Origin: Diploscapter coronatus
Lineage: Eukaryota > Nematoda > Chromadorea > Rhabditida > Rhabditidae
NCBI GenBank assembly: GCA_964036155.1
Contig: OZ038422.1
Coordinates: forward strand, 86,885,201-86,949,200
Direction of reading: 5' to 3'
DNA length: 64,000 bases
Of the stretch, positions 46,022-58,300 are shown piece after piece. The notes under the pieces were generated by a model, which had not been told where the DNA came from, did no database searches, and saw only the letters and a program-made list of their open reading frames with translations. Position 1 is the first letter of the stretch; every line of letters starts with the position of its first letter. The position numbers and the translations under genes were made by a program.

Positions 46022-47288
46022 ATGAATATCGATTTGACCCCAGCGGCGTTATACTCAATGTATACCTCCAACTTATTGTGGTCCTTATTTTTAACGTCTA
46101 CCGCGTTACATGCTATTGCTCTAATTACTAGTCCCATGTGAGTTACCATTTTGGTAATGAATACCAATCTTTTGTAACACGTTACTATTATAGCCAGGCC
46201 GTCTATAAATGGGTTCGTCGCCAGAGTAGCGATTCCGACACTCCGATACCATACGTTTGCGCGGTTATTGGGTAAGTTACCATTTTGGTAATCAATAATC
46301 ATTTGGTACCATTCCAGGTCATCATTGTGGCTGCGATATTCCATTTTTCTACGAGACATCAAATTAATCCTGCTTCAAACCTACGCCGTGGTAATGCAGA
46401 CTTTCTTCATTAGCGCTTTGTTGTTTTATCGGAAGAAAAAGGTTAGCGAATTTTTTTAAAAACATTATCGAGAATTATTTCTTTAAGAATCTCACATAAA
46501 ATAATTCAGAAAAGTTTATTACCCTTTAGAAATTTGTTCAAACAAACAATTTCGAAAATAATTCCAGAAAATTGCTTTCAGAGACGACTTTTTCGCTCCG
46601 TGATATTGGTGTTTGCTGGGTTGTTCGTCTTATTTTACTATATATCTTTTTTGGATGAGAATGATGGAAAAGAGGTGGGTTTTCGGATTTTGAAAATTTT
46701 TGCACAAATCACAATTTTTTCGATGATCGGTCGTATAGCCTCTGGAGCGCAGATAGCCGGGTCCTTAGTGTGTCCTTACTTAATTGTAAATTTGAATATT
46801 CTCTTTTTAATATTTGAATAGTAACTTTATTTAAGTACAAAGCTATCTCTTCAAGGTGCATAGATTTCGTGCCTTTAGCGCCGGTCGCGTTTACTTTGGT
46901 GATGGAAGTACACGCCATCATTTATTCCATCGGAATTGACGACTTTTATATGTTGGTAAGGAATTTATTTAAGTATAAAGTATATAATACCTAGAAATAA
47001 GATATGAATTAAGTGTACAAGACTTGAAACCTTAGATGAAACATCGCTACCATGATGTTATATAAAGTTCAGATAATTCTAAAAATATGTATAAATCGAA
47101 TATTCAATCATTTAAATATGATATATCGTAAAATTAAAAAGAAAGAGTTGTTGAATTTAAATAATTTAAGTTTAAAAAATATTTAGTTCGCAAACTCGAT
47201 ATTCTTCTGCATGGATGGTTCTCTATTAATGATGTTCTGCATTTTTCCGTCTGAGAAGCCGAATAAGCCCAAAGTTATCGAAGCTTAA
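46022..47288 (+). CDS. SWEET-type sugar transporter
   Basis: About six exons, roughly 270 residues, seven membrane spans in the 3-1-3 plan. Start MNIDLTPAALYSMYTSN. First MtN3 half: ALHAIALITSPIQAVYKWVR, SSDSDTPIPYVCAVIGSSLW, LRYSIFLRDIKLILLQTYAV, which matches the family pattern S-x-D-S-x-P-x-P with a following S-LWLRY. A linker span follows (SVILVFAGLFVLFYYISFL), then the second half: ASGAQIAGSLVCPYLIYKAI, DFVPLAPVAFTLVMEVHAII, FANSIFFCMDGSLLMMFCIF, ending NKPKVIEA. SWEETs are facilitators of glucose/sucrose uniport. The second half is more diverged than usual. The exon containing EVGFRILKIFAQ is read through in frame; a cryptic intron there cannot be excluded. AATAAA near 47453. Confidence 0.88.
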
Positions 47289-47504
47289 GTTCCCACCATC
47301 AAATTTATATCCTATTTCAAGATATTATAAGCATTAAAGTTCGATACAAATGGATAAGACTATTACGGGTCAAGAAGAAATCTCAATTTAAGATGAATAA
47401 TTTGTGTTGAAACTTGCTAGTTTTATCAGCGATCTCAAGTCATTTTAGTTGAATAAAGGTTGAAATTATAATCTCTAGCACATAGTTTTATTATTAGCTT
47501 GAGT

Positions 47505-47654
47505 ATTGTTAATGCCCAAATCTAGGAGGTCGAAAATGAGAGGAGAAAAATGATTTTAGGCCAGTCTCTTTTCACATGCTATTTCTCGCTTTTCTAACCA
47601 CCAAAAATAACTGTACACCACTTTGCACGCCTCCCAGATTTGGGCATCAACAAT
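47505..47654. repeat. 150-bp inverted-repeat element
   Basis: ATTGTTAATGCCCAAATCTA, GGAGG on the left; CCTCCCAGATTTGGGCATCA, ACAAT on the right. The interior holds ATGCTATTTCTCGCTT, another instance of the shared core. Confidence 0.7.
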
Positions 47655-47834
47655 AGCGCAGGGTAACTTTTCCGCAGACTAGGGAGCTGCCTAGACAGAG
47701 AACTAAGCCAAATCCTCCGTACGTACTCCCTTAAGCCAAAATTTTCGAACAAATCACATTGCGTACCAATTTTTCGTTCTGACTGAAAGTCTGTCTAGGT
47801 ATGGTAGGGAGAGCTCTTTCCCATACTATTTCGG

Positions 47835-47955
47835 ATAACTTTAAAACCACGAGACGCGAGACATTGAGAAATAGTGTGGGGGAAAAGAAAGTCTATCATC
47901 CCCATACCCTATCCTAACCCTATACTATTTCGCGTGTCTCGTAGTTTCCAACTAG
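47835..47955. mobile_element. MITE-like family A, copy 3
   Basis: TTTAAAACCACGAGACGCGA, GACATTGAGAAATAGTGTGG on the left and CTATACTATTTCGCGTGTCT, CGTAGTTTCCAAC on the right. Confidence 0.8.
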
Positions 47956-49301
47956 CAGTGCCATATATTAAGTGGTAGAGTATTTCAGAAAATATGAATT
48001 TCAGATATGATTATTCAACGAAACACCGTACTGTATTAGTCTATGCACCATACGTCGGGGCTTAGTCCATGGGATTTGGGAATAATAATTAAGCATATGA
48101 CAGCCCCCAAACTGATTAACGGATGATAATATTAGTCTATCTCCTTTTCTTTAATTACTATTAGAGTTTCTAATTAAAGAAAGCCGAAATATCCGAAATG
48201 GTCAATGAAAGTTACATGTGATATTCATTTGATAGATCAATAAATAATTGCATGTCTAATGTGCAATATAAGCAGATATTTGGTTGCATTTAATAACAAT
48301 TAGGAACGATTTATTTTCACCGAAAAAGCTGGCCTTCCCAGAAACAATTAGAAAATCGAAAGCACATCGATAAAAAATGTCATTATCCTAAAAAATAATC
48401 AAGAAAAGGGCTGATCTTCACAAGAAAAACTAAAAACGACGTTTATAAGACAAAATAATCATATCATTATCAATTGAGCGCGTATTTTTCGTGTTTATTT
48501 GTAAATTCACTTCGGCACCACAGTCGTTTTGGCTCTATCATATTTGCTTTCTCTCTCCCTTTCTCCATCTTTTCTCTCTCTTCTTTGTCCATATTCTCTC
48601 ACCTTTCATCCCGTCGTCGGATTTTCAGAATAAACAACGCCAGAGAAAGGTGAAAGTCGTCTTTTTCTTTCCCTCTCTATCACTCAAACGATATTTCTCC
48701 GAATCTAGCTAACATTGACCAATAGGTGAAGCTGGGAGGGAGTACGGTAAAGGCGGAGGGTGAAAAGATCGAGAAGAAGAGAGGGAGGGAGAGGAGGAAA
48801 AGAGTCAGAGAAAAAGAGTTTGACAATGCTTTCTTTGCCCGTTTTCTCTATCTTTCGGACACTTTTGCACACCGGGTCGTTTGGCCCCTCACACCTATTT
48901 TCCATAGCGATTTTTGACGGTTTATTTTCGGTGCGCAAGATACCTGCCAGATTTTTCTGGGTCCGCATTTTGACATTTCACAATTTTTGTTTGAATCCGG
49001 ATTTCACATATCCCAGACTGTTTCGTTTTCATATCATCATCTTCCAAATTTCATGCCAAAGAAGCTGATCTTCACCAATTTTACAGCGTCAAATTTTTCA
49101 TTTAAAAACTCGCTATTCTCGCATAATTTTACAAATTTAAATCCGAGTTTATCATCTTATCATCACAGATCCGACCGATATCATCACCCGCTGTCTCCAA
49201 ATTTCGAGTGCCGTATCCGAAGAGGGTTTCCGGATTTCGCATATCCCTCCTTATTTTGAAAGGGGGTTTCAGATATCCGGATATCATAAGTCCGTTTTTC
49301 G

Positions 49302-52300
49302 ATGGCCGACTCTTCGAGTTCGGCAGCGTCGGATGAGAACCGTCAAAAATGGATCGATATTCAGAGACACACGTTTTCCAATTGGATTAATGAGCAGGTC
49401 AACTGAATTCGTGATTTCATTTTTCATGCAAAAAGACGATCTTCATAAAAACTCGTATATTACATTTTCCTTTAAAAGTGCTTTGTTCATAGATGAATAG
49501 ATAAGATTATCAAAAGCAACGCATATTTCACAGGAAATCGGCCGGAAAAAGCTGACGATCTTCATCAAGAATTCGATGAAACTACGCTCGAACTTTTAAC
49601 GTTTAGCTTATTTTCATCATGCTTAACCTAGATGTTCCGAAAGTGCTGATTTTTCCGTCATGAAATATTGACCAAAATTTTCATCCTTTTTCCCTCGCAT
49701 AATTCTTGTGCAAAGACAATGTAAAGTCTGTACAGTTCTGAGATGCCCTTCCTCTGCGTCTTTTTCCCTTTGTTTTTCTCGACTTTACCTGAGGTTGAAG
49801 CTGCTGGCCAGAGTAAATAGAAATAGTACGAGAAAGATAGAGTGGAGATAGAGAAAGAGAAATAGTGCGAGGAAGTGAAGAGAGTGAAAAGACGCAGAAT
49901 AAATTTTGGGTGAGGCTCGCGCGCGCGCGCCACTTAAGAAAATCTGATATGAAAAGTGATCATATTCGGTTCATAAGTCAAAATGTACCGATAAAAATAA
50001 AAACTAAAAATACACTGAGGATCGAAATTTTGAATTTTAGTTGCAATCCACAGCGATCCGGAATTTATCAACTGATTTATCCGATGGAGTGGTCTTAATC
50101 AGATTGGTCGAAGCATTGCAAGGAAGGCGGTATTATGGCAAGGTAGGGGTTTTCTTTTTAGAAATTTCAAATGAAAAATATCCCCGCAATTCAAATTTGT
50201 TTACTTCTGCAAAAGATCATAGTCTTTTATTTTAAATAGTTTTTGTGTTCTATTTAGGAACTATATTTTAGGTCTATGATAATAATCCCACCGAAATTCA
50301 AAAGCTGATGAACGTCCAAATGGCGCTAGACGCTCTAAGAGAAGACGGCGTCAAGACGGTGAACATCGGGACGCACGACATCGTCGAAGGCAACACCAAA
50401 CTAATTCTCGGACTAATATGGTGTCTCGTTCAACGATACCAAATCGCCTCGAAAACAAAGATCCCACCGAAGAAGTTAATGATGGCTTGGATTCAGGTAA
50501 TTAAGACCGTGTATAATTATCATAATTAATAATATATGTATTTAATTGCTCCAATTAAGTCCGTCCTTTCTGAGCTCAAATTGACGAATTTTCGAACGAA
50601 CTGGAACGATGGGAAAGCGCTGTCGGCCCTATTGGAATACTGCCAACCGGGGTTGTGTCAAGAATGGAGGGGGTTGGATCCGGGAAGAGCGTAAGAGTTT
50701 AGCGTATTTCTTTAAAAAGAAAAAATAAAAATTGCCTTATTTTCTGAAACTAAAACTCTTACATCCAGACTATTGAAAACGACTAGGATCTTTTCTCCTG
50801 GAAATGTTTATTTAAGATATTTTAGATGATAGGTCAAATTCAGGGTTAAATATATGCTTCAAATCACCTCGCTTTTCTAAAAACTAAAAATACGCCATTT
50901 TCCAGGATCGAAAATTGTGAGAGAGCTCTACTTCTGGCTGAGAGATACCTTGGCATCCCCCGGATTATCTCCGCTCAACACCTAGCCTCACCCCATCTGG
51001 ACGAGCTTTCCTGCATCACCTACCTTTCGTATTTCATTACCAAAAACGGTCCTGGGTATAGGGCTAGTCTTCAAAGGGTTCAAATGGTAAGCACTAAAGA
51101 AGTGTGTTTCCAAAAATTGCTCCTAAATATGAGTTGTTCTCAGAAAAGTTGCCAACGTTAAAATTTCTATTCAGATTCTCCCCGACACTACAGTCACGGA
51201 CTTTGAAACCTCATGGAGCGACGGATACGTTTTGTCAATGCTAGTCGAGGCGGTAGGGGGTCAGGTAAGGGAACGTTCTGATTCACCTAAAGAGATCGAA
51301 AAACTTGAAAGGAGGTTGAAAATTTTTGAAAAGAGATCAAAGCACTTTTAGGTGCCTAACATGGACCAAATGCGATTCGATATGTACAAAGAGTGTGTTC
51401 GAAATATTTCCAGCGGTAAGCCCAGAATAAAAATTCTATAGCCATAATCTTGGACAATAAAAGGATTTGTGCCCTGAGTTCCATAGATATTCGTTTTCAA
51501 ATCGATATTTTCGTTATGTACAACGTAGTTTCGGCTAGTATTACTCTTTATGTCGACGAGTTTGGCAGAGAGAGGATGGGTAAAGGTTGATGTTCGTCAA
51601 TAATCAAAATTTCCAAATATAAAAAGCTGATCCTCATCAAAAGTGAAAAAACCATGATAAAAAGCTGATATTCATCAAACATTTCGAGATTTTCAGCCCT
51701 CGAGGCCGCCGCGGACCTTAGGGTCGGTTCTTTGATCGGGCCGGATGATATCGCTGACCCCCAAGGGGAGCACTTAGGTAAATCAATCAACATTTTTCTA
51801 TTCACCTGAAAATTGCGATTTTAGGTACGATGGCCTTAGCTGCTGCCCTCTGCTCAGTCGGACCTGAGCCTGAGTTCTCGACTACGCAATGCTTTACTCA
51901 ACAACAGGCAAATCTGACTTAAAATTCGCCTAAAAATCGCGAATTTTCAGGTAAATTTGGACCTAGCGTTTTCTGATGGCAGCGAAGTTCGGGTTGATGA
52001 TTTAGATGTGAAGGGTAGGGTTTTAAAATGTTTTTTTTTAGAAATTTGGAAAAATTGCATTTTTAGTCCTGGGCCCAATGGGTAAGACTTTGTCGCCCGA
52101 GACTCTGAAAATGCGAAAGAGTCGCACGGCCAAGGGAGCCGTTCTATCCCTAATTCCATACGAGGCTGGGTACCATCAGGTAAAATTTAACAATTACCAT
52201 AAATATAGGAAAAAGTTCTTATTTTTGTATTTTTTCGCTAATTTGAATTTCAAATTTCGCTGGACCTTACCTTTCTCTACGACCATTCTCTTGTTGGATG

Positions 52301-55300
52301 GCCTTGAGTTTTATCTGGCTGGCTGTCAATTGCAATTTCTTTCTCTCCTCTCTCTCTCTCTCTCTCTCCCTCTCTTTCTCTGCCCGTTACCTTACCTGGT
52401 AAACATTCTTTTCATTCACGTTCCTCTTGTATACAATTCGATTTTTTCGGACCATTTTCCAATTTCCACGCTCCGCGGTCAATTTTTTCTGCTCGATCGC
52501 AAAATTCCCTCGATTGCGTCATGTTGTTTATCGATCGAATTTTCATCTTTACCTTCCAAATCTGGGATTATCCTCTAGATCTCTCGATGTATATCTAGAT
52601 TTTCCACCTCGTAATAGGTAAAATAAAATTGGGGCTTATTGATTTTCGCTTTTTTCAAAATTTCGCTGACAACTATGAAGAGCAACTTTTCCCCATATAA
52701 TTTTTGCCTCTCATAAAAGTGGGTGCAGTCAAAAATAATTTACAATTTTCTCGCATATCCTTGCAAAGCATTTGCACATTGCTACCAGTCGCACCAGCCT
52801 TGACCTGTCTGATTCTTTATCTCTCTCGAGGATGTCTTATCTCTATTCTTCCAAATCCTTTATTGCCGAGATATCGATGTCATTATCGTGAAATCTTATC
52901 AGTAGTGCCTACCAAAAGTTTATCAAGGCTACTATTCTACGACAGGAATGATAAGGAGAAGTTGGTCTTCATCAAATTTTTATCATTTTGTACCAAACCG
53001 ATCAATAAAAAACTGATCTTCATCAAGAAATCTCTCATTCCAAAAAAGTCATAAGTTTCATATTTGCTTGCAAACATTTCTTTCAAAACTTGACCCGTAC
53101 GCGAACAAGTGTCCTTGTTTAGTGTTATTTCTCGCGGCGAAATTTTCATTTTCCTTCCGATTTTCCCTATTTTTCTTTCTTCTCTCTAATTTTTCCTAAC
53201 TATTTCTCGAAGTTCTGGAATTCCTAGCGTTGCGCGTCGCAACTTTTTCTTGCATTGCATTTCATTTTCATGCCCAAATTTGTGTTTTTCTTTTCTTCTC
53301 CCCAAGATCTTTCTTTCTTTTTTCATGTTTCCTCAGAAAAATTTCACAGCTGTGTTATTTTTTTTAATTTCTGAAACTTATTGATTTTTGAATTCTATTT
53401 CATGAAAATATTCATTTTCTATAGGAATTTGTTACCATTGTACCTACCTAAGGCCGGAAAGTTCCATTGCTGCGCTAACCTTTGTGGGATATTCATTTCA
53501 TCTAGCAAAGATGATTCATGTTTCCATATAGAAAAATGCAGAGTTGAGGTTTTGTTTTCATACAAATCGATAGCTGACCATTTGTAATCGTATATCTCTT
53601 TCATGTGAAAATGAGAAATATCATTATTTTTGAGAGAACTAGAGAAAACATCTCTATTCACGGGAATTCACTTTTTCGCTTTCGAAAATGTTTATTTTTG
53701 GCTGGTTCTGCTAAAATTTTCTAAAAATGACCTATCGCATACCCTATCTACCTAGTTATCACGCCGAAAGGGTAATTTGTTAAAAATACCAGAATTAATT
53801 TTTCATGCCAGCCGTTTTTTCAATTTTATACTTTATCATTGCAACTGTTTTGGGACATGTTCTAATGAGAAAATCGAAAAATCAGTGCGGCATTTTTCGA
53901 ATTTTCCGATTTTTTGTTCCCTCCCCTCTTGCCTTGTTTTTCTAATGACACTTTCTAATAGATGCCATAAACCTGCGGTTGACTGAAAATTTATTGAATG
54001 AAAACTTTAGCACGAAAAATAAAATAGCTAATAAATTGTAGAGAGGAAAAGAAGCAGAAAACCCGAGAAATATCGAATTCGACAAGCAAAATTATAGCAA
54101 AAATATCGTACGGTTTTCATTTTCATCATGGCTATAAATAATTCTGCCAAAGCCTGATGACATTGTCCAAACTTTTCACCATCACGATTCTAAAAAAAAC
54201 TCACATTTTAATCGATTGCATTTCTTCGTACTTTCAGCATAATGTATGCAAAACGTTACTAAACGAACAATAGCTTTCTTTCGACACAAGATTCCAAACT
54301 TGTCTTGGAATGAATATATTGGATATGTCAAACCTCATACCATAGGTATTGTAGAGGGTTTTCATATATCCTTCTTTTCTATATTTTAAAAGCTGATTTC
54401 CATCATCGTTTAAGTATAAAATTTCTACATAATTTCCAATTTGTATATCTTGGTTTCATATATTCGCCAAAATTCACATATCCGGACTTCGTAAATCCCC
54501 CCAAATTCAGGTCCGCATCTACTGCTTGGGAGCCGAGCTACCATCCTCTCCGATCTCGCTTCACGTTCTATCCCCCGAAGAGTCACGGGCCGGATCTCGT
54601 CTTGCCACTCGTCAAACTATCCCAGGTAAACTGTCCACCACACCCGCGATATATGGCCTTTTATATTCCACACCCACCTTTTGAAGAGAGTAGAGGAAAA
54701 GAAAAATGGATGTGGGATACAGAAAGCCGTTTTTCATTGCTCCAAACGCATTTCTCTAGTTATTGTTAACATTCTGAAGATCTGACTAGGTTGCAATGTT
54801 TGCGGGATTTCAATATATAAAATATTTGTATTTTTCACGCCATAGAAAATTACTCAAATTTTTCATATATTATTTCATCAAGGTGCGAGGCTATGAATTT
54901 TTCAGAAGGCCATTTGGAAACCGCGAGACCACGAGACATAGCGCGAAATAGTATAGAGGGTTAGGGTAAGGTATGGAGATGATAGGCTTTCTTTCCCCCA
55001 CACTATTTCTCAATGTCTCGCGTCTCGCGGTTTCCAAGTTGTCTTTCAGAGTGTCACCAACTATCTTTTTTCCAGAGTTCCCCCACCCGGCTAAACTCTC
55101 GACCGCACCGATTCATAATTCCAACGGGAAGCTCCCCGTGCAACATTTCACCAGTCCGTCGGGGAATTTGGGAGTTTTACAGCAGAATCAAAAGAAGGCC
55201 CAGGTAGTGTAGTAATAGAATGTTTGACCTTTAACTTTTATAAAACAAATTAGTCTTCAAATCTAGAGTTTTTTTTCTTATAATGCCAACTTTTACTCTT

Positions 55301-58300
55301 TTTTGCCTACAAATTGTATTAAAGACCTGTAGTGTGGTAGTAAAATCCCCTAATTTATAATTTTTGCAAAAACTCAGACGCCGATCGAACGTCACGACTC
55401 GAACGCTAGTGACGTCGACATTTCGCACAAGCCTTTTGCCCAACGACGTCTTCAAATAATCAAGCAATTAGAGGCCCAAAATAGCGCTCATTTGAAGCGT
55501 GCGGAGAACGTCGCGAATAAACCAAGTAACGTCAATTCGACAGGTGGTTGGCAGCAGTATAATAACGGCACGAATCAGAGGAACTACGAGGTTACGTCAC
55601 TGGCATTATTTTTTTTGTTGAAGTAGCGTCCCCATTATTTTAAATGACGTTTGTTTTAGATCCCTCCGCCCCCACCTTTACCTCCATCAAATCACAACCA
55701 AGCTACGGTAGTTGAAGCTAACCTTCATCACGAAATGCCGCTGTCAAAACCGTCGGACGTCAGCTTGGTGTCGTTCTCAGGTGCACTATTTATTCTAAAA
55801 CGCTATTTTTGAAATTATAACGCTCTCAAAATACGAGATGACGCCCCTATTTTTGTGAAGTAACGCCGTTCAGGTCTAACCGAGCCCTGTTGCGTCGGCT
55901 CTATCGTCGAGGTCGTCATCAATGCTCACGGAGAAGTGCCGTCTGGTTCTGTGTACGTGGAGGCAGTTTCTCCATCCGGCAGATCGAATGCTTGCAACGT
56001 GCAAATCAACGGGGCGTCTTATATGGCGACTTTCGTCCCGGCGGAAGTTGGTGAGTCGTGAACATTGTTGTATCGTTTGTTTCTTCTAACCTACCTAAAA
56101 TTTCAGGCACCTGGCGAATCGGAATTCTCTATGAGGGAGAGCATATCAGGGGTAGTCCTTTCGTTTGTGAGGTAAGTGTTGAAATGGAAAACATTTCGGA
56201 TAAGTCAAGAAAATGTTAAATTTTTAGGTATTCGATCCATCATTGGTCAACGTTTACGGATTAGATGTCGGTTTGGTCGGTCAGGAGCTCCGATTCACTG
56301 TGAATGCGTCTCAAGCTGGTCATGGTAATATCAAAGTAAGCATGAAACAACATCTTTAGCAATTAATAAAAGTAGTGCCACTAAATTTAACGAATATCCA
56401 TATTATGAGCCAATTAAAAAGTAATAACTTACCCATAAGGTAGAGAGTGGGGATTTAGTAATAGAAGTTTGGATATTAAACTTCTCAGCTCAGAAAATTC
56501 ATATGATGATAATTCTATAGATTCTTGTGCTACTACTTTTATGAGTTGCCCAAATTTTCTAGATAAATAAGAGAGCATTCAGGTGACGGTGCTAAGACAC
56601 GGAAGAGAGATACCGAGTTCCATTGAGGAGATCAATAACTCGCAAGTCTATCGAGTTACGTTCATTCCTGATGGCGCCGGTCAGTACAGGATTCACGTTC
56701 TGCAGAACAGGATGGAAATTAAGGGTAAATTGATCAACTCTTTTTTTTCAATTAAAAAGAAGACTATCTTCATTCGTTTTTCAATTAAAATATCAAGTTT
56801 CCTAAGAGAAATAATCATGAAGGCCAGCCTTTTCTTAACTCAGAAAAAGTAAAACTTGCAATTTTCAGGCTCCCCCTTCATTCTTGACATCGCCGATGCT
56901 TCATCCGTTTCTGTTTACGGTGAAAATTTGAAAATGGCGTCGGTGGGGAGATCGGCCACCTTCATGGTCCACGCAGTAGGCGCTGATACAAGGGACATTA
57001 CAGTTCATGTGACAGGTTTGATATTTTTAAGGTGTTTTCGAGATATCTCAGCCTTTTTCTTTGCATATGATTTAATATATGGTTGAGGATTTTCGTATTT
57101 ATGTATTTTAGTTTATATATATGTGAACAAGTGTGTGAAAGTTCCCTCTAAAGTCCGGTTCAGCTTAAATTAAATCTTTGTCATAATGTATCCAAAGTCG
57201 TCTGTTCTACCGCACAGTTTTCTATGTGACCTTCGAAATGCTGACGTCAAATAAGGTATTTTTCGTTATTTTATGTGCATGGCTTTATTTGTGTCCTGAA
57301 AGGTCTTATTTTCCGAAAATTCAACTTTAGCACCATCTGGAAAAGTGGTTCCTGCCACCGTTACTGGAGTGGATTCAGTCACCTTCAAGGCGGAGTGGAA
57401 CCCTAGCGAAGCGGGTAATTAACTATTAACTAGCCTAATGATCTATTAATTAGCCTATTTAAGGAGAGCACACCATCGATGTGAGGCTAGCTGGTCAATC
57501 AGTAGCAGAGTCTCCATTCCTATGCAATGTGGGGGCACCAGGTATATTTTGGATTAAAAAATCATCACTATCTTTTTAAATAAAAGCTGATCTTCGTAAA
57601 AAATGTTGAAGATTTCACGATTTTCGTTAACTATATCAGGTCTAAATTGAAATAGGTTGATCTTCATTATTTTTACCAAAACATTTTGATTTAATATATC
57701 CTCCGGAGTTCAAAAATGGAATATTTTCAGAATTGGTTCATGTTCGGAACATGCCTAGACGAATCGGTAACGCCCAGCTAAACGAAGAATGCACGTTTGA
57801 GAGTGAGTTTTATTTTATTATTATTTTTTAAATAATTTATTTTCCTATTCCCTTTTCTTCAATTACTTTGATTCAATCCAATATAAATTCCTATTTCTTG
57901 CTCTTTTCACTCTCCTAAAATCTCATACTATTTCACCTTCCAACTTTTACTTTTATAGCATTGTACAACTCCTGTATATCCATCGTTGTTTTCAATCAAA
58001 GCAAAATAGATTTCTCTTTTCAAAATGCATTCCCTGAAAAATATTATTACTTAAAACAATTCTTGCTAATTCAACTTACCTGGATGATTCGGAAAAGAAC
58101 ATTAGGTTAGTACATTTTCTTTAGCTTGCAAATTATTTCTTTTCTAAATTTGAGATGTTTCATCCCAGCCGGTTTTAAAAGCTATACTTCATCAGAAGTA
58201 ATTACGAATTTCCGAACTTTGTCAAAAATCTAAAACACAATTTTCCATGCTAACAAAATGGAAACCCCACCTTTTAACTATAACTGTTCTGTTTTAGACG

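Larger units (their letters stand above)
47289..49301. other. Intergenic region upstream of filamin
   Basis: Includes two palindromic elements (47505-47654; 47835-47955), a weaker inverted pair around TCTGTCTAGG (about 47690-47815), a pyrimidine-rich tract at 48545-48690 and purine-rich sequence at 48725-48810. Two GGATTTC...CATATCC motifs lie just before the filamin ATG (about 49003 and 49230). No exon seen. Confidence 0.45.

Noticed and set aside
48705..49068. Several overlapping ORFs on both strands upstream of filamin
   Set aside because: Produced by purine/pyrimidine-rich sequence; no splice-linked exons or recognised motifs.
49918..49931. GCGCGCGCGCGC run, possible Z-DNA or regulatory site
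   Set aside because: Too short to interpret; noted only as a simple repeat in a filamin intron.
52078..52578. 166-codon ORF in filamin
   Set aside because: The first 35 codons are exon (MGKTLSPETLKMRK...); the rest is intron with CT repeats.
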